From Corynebacterium accolens (GTDB taxonomy: Bacteria > Actinomycetota > Actinomycetes > Mycobacteriales > Mycobacteriaceae): a stretch of 17,046 nt of DNA. Numbering within the stretch: the first letter of the stretch is position 1; each line of letters begins with the position of its first letter. Shown piece after piece: positions 6,364 to 13,922 of the stretch. The position numbers and the translations under genes are program-made. The DNA is taken from assembly GCF_030515985.1 (NCBI RefSeq), contig NZ_CP100376.1, positions 900,527-917,572 on the forward strand, in the 5' to 3' direction. The notes below the pieces were generated by a model that was given only the letters and a program-made list of their open reading frames with translations, was not told the origin of the DNA and did not search any database.

Positions 6364-6762
6364 TCAAAGCTCGCCGGTGGAATAGACCCATGCGCCATTC
6401 AGGCGCCGGAAAGACGATCGCTCCCGCTGGGAGCCCACTGCCTCGCCCTTGTAGAAGGCCTCAAATTCCACGATGCCTTCATCGTCTACAAGACCACCGC
6501 CTTCGGTATCGAGGATATCGAGGCGGTAGAACCGGATGGGGGAGTCAGCCAAGTCCAATGAGCTCGGCCGAGTCACCGGATCCCAGGTGCGCAGGAGGTA
6601 GTCCTCATCGCCGCTGACGAAGGCGCTAAAGCGTGACCGCATCAAGGCCTCGGCTGTGGGAGCTTTGGCACCGGCATGGTACTTGCCGCAGCATTCGCCA
6701 AAGCTCAGCCCGCTCGTGCAGGGGCAGCGGCGGGAATCGGCGATGGGATTGAGGGCCACCAT
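6364..6762 (-). CDS. YchJ-family protein with N-terminal SEC-C zinc motif
   Basis: A 132-residue soluble protein. The N-terminus carries a SEC-C type zinc-binding motif, RCPCTSGLSFGECCGKYH, with cysteines 13, 15, 24 and 25, as in the end of SecA and in YchJ/UPF0225 proteins. It continues with the family-typical LMRSRFSAFVSGDEDYLLRTW and an NTF2-like region with VEFEAFYKGEA, RSSFRRLNGAWVY and a final Gly-Glu-Leu. The cellular role of YchJ proteins is not established. The ATG at 6762 overlaps the stop of the upstream hydrolase/OsmC gene by one base (TAATG), so the two are almost certainly co-translated. The SecA2 gene nearby lacks a SEC-C domain, but any link to this protein is speculation. Confidence 0.85.
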   Translation of the reverse strand: MVALNPIADSRRCPCTSGLSFGECCGKYHAGAKAPTAEALMRSRFSAFVSGDEDYLLRTWDPVTRPSSLDLADSPIRFYRLDILDTEGGGLVDDEGIVEFEAFYKGEAVGSQRERSSFRRLNGAWVYSTGEL

Positions 6763-7922
6763 TAGTTGGAGTCCACGATATCGGTGATGGTGGCGCCGGC
6801 GGCCATGCGCTCGACATCGGTATCACGCGCGGCTGCGCGCAGTGCATCGATATCGGAATCGCTCAAGGAGCCTTTTAGTTCGATGCGGCGCTCGAAGGAG
6901 GTGGTACCGGTCTGGGTGATGGATACGTGGACATCGTCAAGCGCAAGCTTCTTGCCGGCCTCCTTGATGGCCTGGGTGGAGGCAGCTGCCAAGGCCGACA
7001 TGAGCAGGCCGGTTGCGGTAAAGCCCTTGCCCTTGCCGCCTTCCTTTTTGGTGCGGTCCGCGGTCACGGAGTGATCATTGTGGCGCACCACGACGCCGAA
7101 CTTGGTGCCGGTAGCGGGACGGGCAACGGCGGCGTCGGTGCCCACTTCCTCGGGCTCATAGTCGGGAACAATAAATTGCTGGGACCAGGCACCGATCAGA
7201 TCAGCGGCGCGGGCTGCGGTTCCCTGCTTGGTGAGCAGGTGATCGGCCTTATCCAGCGAAACGAGGGATTTGGGGTAGCGGGTCATGCGGAAGATATTTT
7301 GCGCATTGTCGATGCCCACCGTCTGATCGATGGGGGAATGCAGGGACAAGAGGGGCTTGCGCAACCGCGGTAGGTATTCTTCCGGATTGGTTTCTGCCAG
7401 ATCCTCCAGGAATTTACGCGAAATGGTCAGGGCCCTGCCTCCCAAGACGACCTCGACCTCGCCATTAGCGTCTACCTCGCCGATCTTATCCGCGTAGTGC
7501 AGCACGGAGTGCGCGGGATCGAAGGGGGCGCCGATGGTGGCCACGGCGCGAATCTTTTTCATTGCCGTGGCGGCCTTGACCACCGCTGCGCCGCCCAAGG
7601 AGTGACCAATGAGCATCTGTGGTGCGGAATAGTGTTCTTCTAGCCAGTCCGCGGCGGTGCGGATATCGTCGACATTCTGGTTAAATGTGGTGTCCGCGAA
7701 CTCGCCTTCTGATTGCCCCAAACCGGGAAAATCAAAGCGCAAGGTGGCGATACCGAATTCCGTTAATTGCTTCGAGGTGCGGGCCGCGCCAGGGGTATGG
7801 CGCGAGCCGGCAAAGCAATGCGCGAAGACGGCGAAGGCGAGAGGGGGAGCATCAGGAAAGTCGATGGTTCCTGCCATCTCGGTTCCTCGGCTGGACGGCA
7901 GCTTAACATTGACGGATTGCAT
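6762..7922 (-). CDS. Alpha/beta-hydrolase fused to an OsmC-like domain lacking its cysteines
   Basis: A two-domain protein of 386 residues. Residues 1-250 form an alpha/beta hydrolase with nucleophile S108 in GHSLGG, a probable acid D199 in HSPIDQTVG and histidine H228 in DKADHLL. Residues about 270-386 resemble OsmC/Ohr proteins, as in known hydrolase-OsmC fusions: VRHNDHSVTADR, the long helix FTATGLLMSALAAASTQAI and ERRIELKGSLSDSDIDAL. The two peroxidatic cysteines that OsmC proteins place in that helix and in a later CPVH motif are missing; alanines occupy the first site and DTDVERM stands at the second. The domain is therefore unlikely to reduce organic hydroperoxides by the usual chemistry and may be structural or regulatory. 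The true start is the ATG at 7922; an open frame continues to 8378 but lies antisense inside secA2. It is divergent from secA2 and coupled to the ychJ-like gene. Confidence 0.85.
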   Translation of the reverse strand: MQSVNVKLPSSRGTEMAGTIDFPDAPPLAFAVFAHCFAGSRHTPGAARTSKQLTEFGIATLRFDFPGLGQSEGEFADTTFNQNVDDIRTAADWLEEHYSAPQMLIGHSLGGAAVVKAATAMKKIRAVATIGAPFDPAHSVLHYADKIGEVDANGEVEVVLGGRALTISRKFLEDLAETNPEEYLPRLRKPLLSLHSPIDQTVGIDNAQNIFRMTRYPKSLVSLDKADHLLTKQGTAARAADLIGAWSQQFIVPDYEPEEVGTDAAVARPATGTKFGVVVRHNDHSVTADRTKKEGGKGKGFTATGLLMSALAAASTQAIKEAGKKLALDDVHVSITQTGTTSFERRIELKGSLSDSDIDALRAAARDTDVERMAAGATITDIVDSN

Positions 7923-8009
7923 GGCACCTACAATAACGGCCCCATAGGTTCCAAGCCAGATGAGGTTGACTAGAGTCGTAGGCAGCCAGCCCCTAAAGGA
8001 GGAATTGTC

Positions 8010-10301
8010 GTGGGAGCATTCGATTGGTTCTGGAAAGCGATGGGCTCGCAAAGCGAGCGAAACGATAAGAAATCCAAGGCCATCGTGGATGAAGCTCGCT
8101 CCGCCGCGGAGAAATTCGCGCAGAGCGACGATGCTGCCGTGGCCCAAGCCGCCCGCGATGCGGTGCGCGGCGGCGAGGTCGCAGACAAGGCCCAATTCCT
8201 GGGTGCCCTTGCCGTCGCGTGTGAACGCACCCTGGGCCTGCACCCATTCACCGTGCAATCGCAGGCGGTACTGCGACTGCTTACCGGCGATGTCATTCAA
8301 ATGGCTACCGGTGAGGGCAAGACTCTCGTTGGCGCGATGGCCGCAACGGGTTTCGCGCTGACTGGAAAGCGCGTCCACGTCGTGACGGTCAATGACTATC
8401 TGGCCAGCCGCGATGCCGAATGGATGCGGCCTGTCGTGGAATTTTTTGGGCTGCAGGTAGCCTCCGTCACGGAGGGCATGAGCGCGGATGAGCGCCGCGC
8501 AGCCTATGTGCAGAATATTATTTATTCCCCGGTCAATGAATTGGGATTTGACCTATTGCGCGATAACCAGATCACCGAACGCGCACAGACGGTGCAGGCG
8601 CCTGGCGATGTCGCCTTGGTGGACGAGGCCGATTCCGTCCTAGTGGATGAGGCCCTCGTGCCCCTGGTTCTGGCAGGAAATCGCCCCGGTGAAGCTCCCA
8701 CGGGGCAAATTACCAATGTGGTCTCCCGCCTCCGAGAGAACCACGAGTACGTCATCTCAGATGACGGGCGCACGGTGCAGCTTACCGATGTCGGCGCAGC
8801 CCGCGTAGAGCGAGAGCTCGGCATCGATTCCCTTTATTCCGAGGACAATATCGGCACCGTCCTCGTCAAGGTCAACTTGGCGCTGCACGCAAAGGCGCTG
8901 TTGATACGCGATATTCACTACATCGTGGTGGACGGCAAGCTGCAGCTTATCGATGCCTCCCGTGGTCGCGTCGCCGATCTGCAACGCTGGCCCGACGGGC
9001 TGCAGGCAGCGGTAGAGGCCAAAGAGGGCTTGGAAGTCTCTGAGGGCGGGCGCATCCTCGATACGATTACCCTGCAAGAACTCATGCGACGGTACCCGCT
9101 GGTCTGTGGAATGACGGGTACTGCGGTAGAGGCCACCGACCAGCTGCGGCAATTTTATGACCTGCACGTTTCCGTTATCGATCGGAATAAGCCACTGCAG
9201 CGCTTCGATGAACAAGATCGCATTTTTGCCACCATAGGGGAGAAGTCAGCGGCCATCGTCGAAGAAATTGCCCACCTGCACGAAGCCGGTCAACCAGTGC
9301 TTGTGGGAACCCAAGACGTTGCGGAATCAGAAAATTTGGCGGAGGCCTTGCGCGATCGCGATATCGAAGTCAACGTGCTCAACGCCAAAAATAACCGCGA
9401 AGAGGCACAGATTGTCGCCGAAGCCGGCGATATTGGGCGGGTAACCGTCTCCACACAAATGGCCGGCCGCGGTACCGACATCAAGCTCGGTGGTGCCGAT
9501 GAGGCCGACCACGATGAGGTGGCCGAACGCGGCGGCCTTGCCGTGATCGGAACCTCTCGGCACCGCACCGCGCGGCTCGATAACCAGCTGCGCGGGCGTG
9601 CAGGGCGCCAAGGGGACCCAGGCTTGGCGCTATTTTTCGTCTCCCTGGAAGATGATGTGGTGCAACAAGGCGGAGCTGGGGAAAAGGTCAGCGCGCAACC
9701 TGGCCCTAGCGGGCTCATCGAATCCAAACGAGTGCAGGACTTTGTCGCCCATTGTCAGCGGGTAACAGAGGGCCAATTGCTAGAAATTCACGCGCAAACC
9801 TGGAAGTATAACCAGCTCTTGGCGGACCAGCGCATCATCATCGATAAGCGCCGTGCAGCGCTATTGGATACAGACCAAGCGTGGCAGGAACTTGCCGAGC
9901 GCGCCCCAGAGCGGGCGAGCGAGCTTGCGGATATCCCGGAGGCGGCGCGCACCCAGGCAGCGCGCGAAATCATGCTGTATCACCTGGACATGGGCTGGGC
10001 CGATCACCTCGAGCTGCTCGATGATGTGCGCGAATCCATTCACCTGCGCGCCATCGCGCGCGAGACCCCAATTGACGAATATCACCGCATCGCGGTGCGC
10101 GAATTTAAGGACTTGGCGCAGCGGGCGGTAGATCAGGCCGTAGAGACCTTCAGGCAGGTGCCTATTGACGCCGAGGGGGCACACCTAGCAGACTCTGGGT
10201 TGAACCGTCCAAGCGCAACGTGGACCTATATGGTCTCTGATAACCCCCTTGCGGGGCAGGGAAATTCCGTGTTGAGCGGCATCGGAAACATTTTCCGGTG
10301 A
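8010..10301 (+). CDS. secA2: Accessory Sec translocase ATPase SecA2
   Basis: A 763-residue SecA-family motor that uses ATP to drive export of a subset of proteins through SecYEG. Walker A is ATGEGKT (99-105), followed by HVVTVNDYLASRD, then Walker B with VDEADSVLVDEA (204-215), the CGMTGTA motif, and motif VI in MAGRGTDIKLGG and QLRGRAGRQGDPG. At 763 residues it is shorter than housekeeping SecA1 (about 850) and it has no C-terminal zinc-binding tail with CxCxSG; it stops at SGIGNIFR. These traits and the short N-terminus fit actinobacterial SecA2. The GTG start is well supported by AAAGGAGG seven bases upstream. It lies just upstream of odhI, as I recall for C. glutamicum (from memory), and is divergent from the hydrolase/OsmC gene. 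Confidence 0.95.
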   Translation: MGAFDWFWKAMGSQSERNDKKSKAIVDEARSAAEKFAQSDDAAVAQAARDAVRGGEVADKAQFLGALAVACERTLGLHPFTVQSQAVLRLLTGDVIQMATGEGKTLVGAMAATGFALTGKRVHVVTVNDYLASRDAEWMRPVVEFFGLQVASVTEGMSADERRAAYVQNIIYSPVNELGFDLLRDNQITERAQTVQAPGDVALVDEADSVLVDEALVPLVLAGNRPGEAPTGQITNVVSRLRENHEYVISDDGRTVQLTDVGAARVERELGIDSLYSEDNIGTVLVKVNLALHAKALLIRDIHYIVVDGKLQLIDASRGRVADLQRWPDGLQAAVEAKEGLEVSEGGRILDTITLQELMRRYPLVCGMTGTAVEATDQLRQFYDLHVSVIDRNKPLQRFDEQDRIFATIGEKSAAIVEEIAHLHEAGQPVLVGTQDVAESENLAEALRDRDIEVNVLNAKNNREEAQIVAEAGDIGRVTVSTQMAGRGTDIKLGGADEADHDEVAERGGLAVIGTSRHRTARLDNQLRGRAGRQGDPGLALFFVSLEDDVVQQGGAGEKVSAQPGPSGLIESKRVQDFVAHCQRVTEGQLLEIHAQTWKYNQLLADQRIIIDKRRAALLDTDQAWQELAERAPERASELADIPEAARTQAAREIMLYHLDMGWADHLELLDDVRESIHLRAIARETPIDEYHRIAVREFKDLAQRAVDQAVETFRQVPIDAEGAHLADSGLNRPSATWTYMVSDNPLAGQGNSVLSGIGNIFR

Positions 10302-10351
10302 AATAATTGCCCACTGAGAGATCAAAGACTCGGTAGAGTCGCTATTATTGG

Positions 10352-10357
10352 TATAAG
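10352..10357 (+). promoter_or_regulatory. Candidate -10 of odhI
   Basis: TATAAG lies about 30 bases before the odhI start and would give a short leader holding the ribosome-binding site GGAGG. A matching -35 is not evident. The small inverted repeat GACTC-GGTA-GAGTC at 10327-10340 lies just upstream and could be an operator. Confidence 0.35.
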
Positions 10358-10386
10358 TAACTCAAAACTAATCCCCGGAGGTAACA

Positions 10387-10821
10387 ATGAGCGAGAACAC
10401 CGGAACCCCGGAACCACAGGTGGAGACCACCTCTGTATTCCGCGCTGACCTGCTCAAGGAAATGGAAAATGGCACCAAGGGAACCGAGACCTCTGCGGTA
10501 GGTACGGAAAACTTGGAGGACGGCCAGGCGTTGCTTGTAGTCAAGCGCGGCTCCAATGCCGGTGCCCGCTTCCTGCTGGATCAGGACACCACCACGGCAG
10601 GGCGCCACCCAGAGGCAGATATCTTCCTGGATGATGTCACCGTCTCCCGCCGCCACGCTGAATTCCGCAAGAATGATGACGGCCAATTCGAGGTAGTAGA
10701 CGTGGGATCCCTGAACGGCACCTACGTCAACCGCGAGCCGCGTAACTCGCAGGTGCTCGAGGTGGGAGATGAGATTCAGATCGGTAAATTCCGCCTCGTC
10801 TTCATCACCAAGCAGGACTAA
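10387..10821 (+). CDS. odhI: FHA-domain inhibitor of 2-oxoglutarate dehydrogenase, OdhI/GarA
   Basis: A 144-residue cytoplasmic regulator. Unphosphorylated OdhI binds the E1 subunit (OdhA) of 2-oxoglutarate dehydrogenase and blocks it, moving carbon toward glutamate; phosphorylation by PknG and related kinases releases the block. The N-terminal phosphorylation motif ETTSVFRADLL places Thr14 and Thr15 at the positions known in C. glutamicum. The FHA domain (about 45-144) has its conserved elements: AGRHPEADI, VSRRHAEF and DVGSLNGTYVN. Phospho-Thr binding by this domain folds the protein onto its own tail and inactivates it. The ATG has a strong GGAGG nine bases before it. It stands between secA2 and ftsR with its own upstream gap of 85 bases, so it probably has its own promoter. 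Confidence 0.97.
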   Translation: MSENTGTPEPQVETTSVFRADLLKEMENGTKGTETSAVGTENLEDGQALLVVKRGSNAGARFLLDQDTTTAGRHPEADIFLDDVTVSRRHAEFRKNDDGQFEVVDVGSLNGTYVNREPRNSQVLEVGDEIQIGKFRLVFITKQD

Positions 10822-10880
10822 AACCGCAGCAGACAAGCCGTTTTGCCGTACTTGGTTAAAGCGGTTTAGTCTCCTTTTTA
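10821..10880 (+). terminator. Weak possible terminator after odhI
   Basis: AAACCGC (10821-10827) can pair with GCGGTTT (10861-10867) across a 33-nt loop and is followed by AGTCTCCTTTTTA. The loop is long, so any termination would be partial. Partial read-through from odhI into ftsR is therefore likely. Confidence 0.3.
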
Positions 10881-10921
10881 TATCCAACGACTACTGAGAC
10901 ACTTTTAAAGAGATAGACACA

Positions 10922-11668
10922 GTGAGCGCAGCAGAATCCGCGGCGGCATCAGCTCGCCGCAAAAGCCCGAACACGAAGAAGGCTAAGACCATGTCCATTG
11001 GCGTGGTCTTAGAAACGCTGAATCAGCAGTTCCCTGATGTCACTGTGTCTAAAATCCGCTTCCTCGAGTCAGAGGGGCTAATTTCTCCCCAGCGCACTGC
11101 CTCCGGCTACCGCCGGTTCACGCAGGAAGACGTGGATAGGTTGCGCTATATCTTGACCACCCAGCGGGATAATTACACCCCGCTTAAGGTTATCCGCGAG
11201 CAGCTGGAAGCGATGGATTCTGGCCAGGTCACCGCCATTGTTTCTGCTGGCAATGCGGAGACCTTGCTGTCCCCGCAACAGTTCAAAGCACCCGCGGTAA
11301 CGCGCTTGACCGATGCCGAGGTAGCAGAGCAAGCCGGAGCATCCGAGGCGGATATTGCCACCTTTATCAAGGACAAGCTCATTAAGCCGGATGCCGCGGG
11401 ATTTTTCAATACCGACGACGTGGCCATTGCTTCTGCCGCGGTAGCGTTGCAGGCCTTCGGCTTTAGCGCTAGCCAGCTGAAGTCCCTGCGCAATAGCGCA
11501 CGCCGCCAAGCAGATTTGATTTCGCAGGTTGCGGCCCCCGTAGCGCACTCGAATTCCGATACCGCTCACCAGCAGGCAGAAGAACTGTCCCAGCAGATGA
11601 CGGCGCTAGTGGTTTCTTTGCATGCCACCTTGGTAAAGACGGATTTGCGCCACGAATTTAACGGCTAA
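10922..11668 (+). CDS. ftsR: MerR-family regulator FtsR (Rv1828 type)
   Basis: A 248-residue DNA-binding protein, orthologous by sequence and context to C. glutamicum FtsR, which activates ftsZ, and to M. tuberculosis Rv1828. After a basic Ala-rich lead of about 23 residues comes the winged helix: SIGVVLETLNQQFPDVTVSKI, RFLESEGLISPQRTASGYRRF and the wing helix DVDRLRYI. A second domain of the MerR-like type (DAEVAEQAGASEADIATFI) binds an unknown signal or provides dimer contacts. The GTG at 10922 is the upstream start with AAAGAGA before it; ATG at 10991 (residue 24) is an alternative that keeps the whole winged helix. It is followed after 38 bases by the DUF151 gene, so those two are probably co-transcribed. 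No metal-binding cysteines are seen. Confidence 0.93.
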   Translation: MSAAESAAASARRKSPNTKKAKTMSIGVVLETLNQQFPDVTVSKIRFLESEGLISPQRTASGYRRFTQEDVDRLRYILTTQRDNYTPLKVIREQLEAMDSGQVTAIVSAGNAETLLSPQQFKAPAVTRLTDAEVAEQAGASEADIATFIKDKLIKPDAAGFFNTDDVAIASAAVALQAFGFSASQLKSLRNSARRQADLISQVAAPVAHSNSDTAHQQAEELSQQMTALVVSLHATLVKTDLRHEFNG

Positions 11669-11706
11669 CTCACCATGGCTGCCTCCCATGTGGGAGAGTG
11701 GTAGCT

Positions 11707-12300
11707 ATGAGTGATGTAACCCTTGAATTTCACGGCATTCACCAGCTTGGGCCAGAAGATGATGTCTGCGCACTGCTGCGTTGGCCCGAAGACAATCGCC
11801 TCATTCCCGTCTGGCTTTCGGCCGTAGACGGAATCCAATTGGCTACCGTTTTTGCTGACCAGCGCCCGAACCGCCCCACGACCCACGATCTTCTGTGCGA
11901 GGTCTTGGAGGCTGCAGGTGGCGTCGAGGCCATCGAGATTGTCAACCACCATCAAGGCACCTTCATGGTGGATATTCAGACCGCGCAAGGTGAAGTTTTT
12001 GATGCGCGTGTAAGCGATGCCTTGGCGGTAGCCGAGTACTTTAAGGTGCCCATCGTTGCCGAATCTGCGCTCTTGGCGCAGGTATCCGTCTTCGCCAGCG
12101 AGGAGGACATCAAGGAATACTTCGACCTCGAGCTTCCTACCCCCACACAGGACTGGGAAGACAGCGATGCCTCCTCCGCCGAGGAAAGCACCTCTGCATC
12201 CGGAAACGCGCAGGCCGATGCCGATTTCGAAGAGATGATGCGCAGCCTTGGCATGGATGAATCCGATTTCCACACGGGGGAAGAAGACGAAAAAAATTAA
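11707..12300 (+). CDS. DUF151 'bifunctional nuclease' family protein (Rv1829 type)
   Basis: A protein of 197 residues. The first 140 residues match the DUF151/bifunctional nuclease fold: LEFHGIHQLGPEDDVCALLRW, IPVWLSAVDGIQLA, RPTTHDLLCEVLEAAGG and DARVSDALAVAEYFKVPI. The nuclease name comes from plant members; bacterial activity is unproven. The C-terminal 55 residues form an acidic Ser- and Glu-rich tail, probably disordered, ending in a short helix (FEEMMRSLGM) that could bind a partner. The ATG at 11707 is preferred because GGGAGAG lies at a suitable distance; a GTG at 11698 would overlap that site. Its place between two merR genes is the same in mycobacteria (Rv1828-Rv1829-Rv1830). Confidence 0.85.
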   Translation: MSDVTLEFHGIHQLGPEDDVCALLRWPEDNRLIPVWLSAVDGIQLATVFADQRPNRPTTHDLLCEVLEAAGGVEAIEIVNHHQGTFMVDIQTAQGEVFDARVSDALAVAEYFKVPIVAESALLAQVSVFASEEDIKEYFDLELPTPTQDWEDSDASSAEESTSASGNAQADADFEEMMRSLGMDESDFHTGEEDEKN

Positions 12301-12376
12301 TGACACGCGTGTGACTAATGGTGACAATGTGGTTTTTAAAGTCTAAAGTTGTACTCGAAGGTTAAGCAAGCACCGC

Positions 12377-12405
12377 TTGACGGGGGTGTGCGCTTGGCAT
12401 TTAAT
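12377..12405 (+). promoter_or_regulatory. Strong sigma-70 type promoter of the second merR gene
   Basis: TTGACG and TTTAAT are separated by exactly 17 bases, each differing from consensus at one position. Transcription would start near 12412, leaving a leader of about 35 bases with GGAG before the GTG start. The gene is therefore probably expressed separately from ftsR and the DUF151 gene. Confidence 0.75.
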
Positions 12406-12446
12406 TGATCTTTAGAGCTTCCAACAAACCCCATTGGAGTAATTAC

Positions 12447-13010
12447 GTGAGCATCACCGAGGACACTCAGTCCGAGTCCCAGTACGTCCAAGAATCCCTC
12501 TTTGATGTGGGACCGGACGAAGAAGTGGGGTACCGCGTGCCCATCGCCTGCCAGGTTGCTGGCATCACCTATCGCCAGTTGGACTACTGGGCACGCACCA
12601 ACTTGGTCAACCCCTCCATTCGCACCGCCCGCGGCTCGGGTTCACAGCGCCTTTATTCTTTCAAGGACGTCTTGGTCCTCAAGATTGTCAAGCGCCTGCT
12701 CGACACCGGCATTTCCCTGCAGAATATCCGTTTGGCCGTGGAATCGTTGCATGACCGCGGCGTTAACGATTTGGCTGAGCTCACCCTCGTCTCTGATGGC
12801 ACTACCGTGTACGAGTGCCGCTCCAATGATGAGGTCATTGACCTTCTCGCCGGCGGGCAGGGTGTCTTCGGCATCGCAGTGCCGGGAATCTTGAAGGAAC
12901 TGTCCGGCACGATTACGTCCTTCCCCGCAGAGCGCATCGAGGAATTGCCCGATGACAACGTGGTTGGCTTGGATGAGCTCGCCGCTCGCCGCAACCGCAA
13001 GAGTTCCTAA
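12447..13010 (+). CDS. Second MerR-family regulator (Rv1830/ResR type)
   Basis: A DNA-binding protein of 187 residues. The MerR winged helix lies at about 28-100: GYRVPIACQVAGITYRQLDYW, ARTNLV, RGSGSQRLYSFKDVLVLKIV and the helix SLQNIRLAVESL. The C-terminal part (VSDGTTVYECRSNDEVIDLL, GIAVPGILKELSG) is typical of the Rv1830 group, a regulator linked to growth and division in mycobacteria; the target here is not known. The GTG at 12447 was chosen for the GGAG seven bases upstream; an open frame continues to 12405 but overlaps the predicted promoter. The gene ends 11 bases before a strong terminator, so it closes the plus-strand block. In M. tuberculosis the same gene order is kept. Confidence 0.92.
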   Translation: MSITEDTQSESQYVQESLFDVGPDEEVGYRVPIACQVAGITYRQLDYWARTNLVNPSIRTARGSGSQRLYSFKDVLVLKIVKRLLDTGISLQNIRLAVESLHDRGVNDLAELTLVSDGTTVYECRSNDEVIDLLAGGQGVFGIAVPGILKELSGTITSFPAERIEELPDDNVVGLDELAARRNRKSS

Positions 13011-13021
13011 GTCCTCTTAAT

Positions 13022-13071
13022 AAGTTCTCCCTCCAGACCCCAGCTCACGGGGGTGGAGGGAGAACTTTTTT
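13022..13071 (+). terminator. Strong rho-independent terminator
   Basis: A perfect 14-bp stem (AAGTTCTCCCTCCA at 13022-13035 with its complement at 13054-13067), extended by CCCC/GGGG across a 2-base bulge, and followed by a run of six T. It ends the second merR gene. The converging VWA gene stops at 13074, so the stem may serve that strand too, with a weaker T tail. Confidence 0.93.
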
Positions 13072-13073
13072 GT

Positions 13074-13874
13074 TTAAACCCCAGCGGCCTTATCCATCGC
13101 GGCGTTGAGGTCCTCCTGCGTACCCGCATCGACGCTAGTGAAGTTGTCAGCGGCGTTCTTTAGCTGTTCATCGATAGCCCCTGGGCCCACGTGGACGACG
13201 GATAGCTCTACGTTGTCTGACTTCGCGCCGTCAAGAGCGGCGGCAAACTGGGCATCGTCCATATCGAGCTCGGTGCCCGTTGTCACGAGGAGCACCCGTG
13301 CCTTCCGGTTGGTACCGGCGGCCTGATCCGCAGCGGTGTTCAGCGCGGCAATTGTGGCGCTGCGCGATTGCGGCACCCCACCGGTGCCGAATGCCGCGAG
13401 CGTATCCGGAACCGCAGCGCCATTGCCGAATCCGAGGTTATCGCGGTAACCCACCGACGCGGCCTCCGAAATGGGGGACGAATAGTTCCACAAGGCTACC
13501 TGGCTATTGTTGTCACTCAATTTTTCCGCGGTGCCAGATAGCGCCTGTTGCGTTGCATCAAACATCGCGGTCATATTCGCAGAAGTATCAACGAGCAGGA
13601 GAGTATTGGGGGCCATCTCCACGGTGGAAGAGGAAGCCGAGCCCGAAGCCTCTTCGCCGGCGTCCGGCGTACTCGGAGCGGAGGAGGAGACTCCTGGGCT
13701 GCTTTCCACAGGGGATTGGGACGCGGTTTCTGCGGCCGTAGGCTCTCCAGAGTCATCCCCAGCGCGCAACAGGAAAATCAACGGTGCGATGACGGCAAGG
13801 ATTGCGATGATGATAACCGCGATAACCCAGCCAGCTAGTGCGAATCTGTTTTCCCCGTTTGAGTGCCGTGCCAT
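13074..13874 (-). CDS. Membrane-anchored VWA-like protein
   Basis: A protein of 266 residues. One hydrophobic segment (about 13-37, FALAGWVIAVIIIAILAVIAPLIF) follows a short basic start, so it is a type II or signal-anchor protein with its bulk outside. A linker of about 50 residues rich in Ser, Glu, Ala and Pro (about 40-88) leads to a von Willebrand A-like domain: TLLLVDTSANM, RKARVLLVTTGTELDMDDAQF and VELSVVHVGPGAI. The metal-site motif DxSxS is altered to D96-T-S98-A-N100, so metal binding may be weak. The ATG at 13874 was chosen for AAAGG seven bases before it; an in-frame start at 13910 precedes that site. It is the last gene of a probable operon behind the glycosylase-labelled gene (48-base gap). 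Its ligand is unknown; a cell-wall assembly or protein-binding role is only a guess. Confidence 0.82.
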   Translation of the reverse strand: MARHSNGENRFALAGWVIAVIIIAILAVIAPLIFLLRAGDDSGEPTAAETASQSPVESSPGVSSSAPSTPDAGEEASGSASSSTVEMAPNTLLLVDTSANMTAMFDATQQALSGTAEKLSDNNSQVALWNYSSPISEAASVGYRDNLGFGNGAAVPDTLAAFGTGGVPQSRSATIAALNTAADQAAGTNRKARVLLVTTGTELDMDDAQFAAALDGAKSDNVELSVVHVGPGAIDEQLKNAADNFTSVDAGTQEDLNAAMDKAAGV

Positions 13875-13922
13875 GTAGTGCCTTTCTCCAAAACTCCCGA
13901 GCCAGCGCATGATGCGTTTAAT

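Noticed and set aside
7923..8378. N-terminal extension of the hydrolase/OsmC open frame on the minus strand
   Set aside because: It lies antisense within the start of secA2, has no family similarity, and the hydrolase fold begins after the ATG at 7922.
12405..12446. Upstream in-frame extension of the second merR gene
   Set aside because: It would begin within the predicted -10 element; the GTG at 12447 has a good ribosome-binding site.
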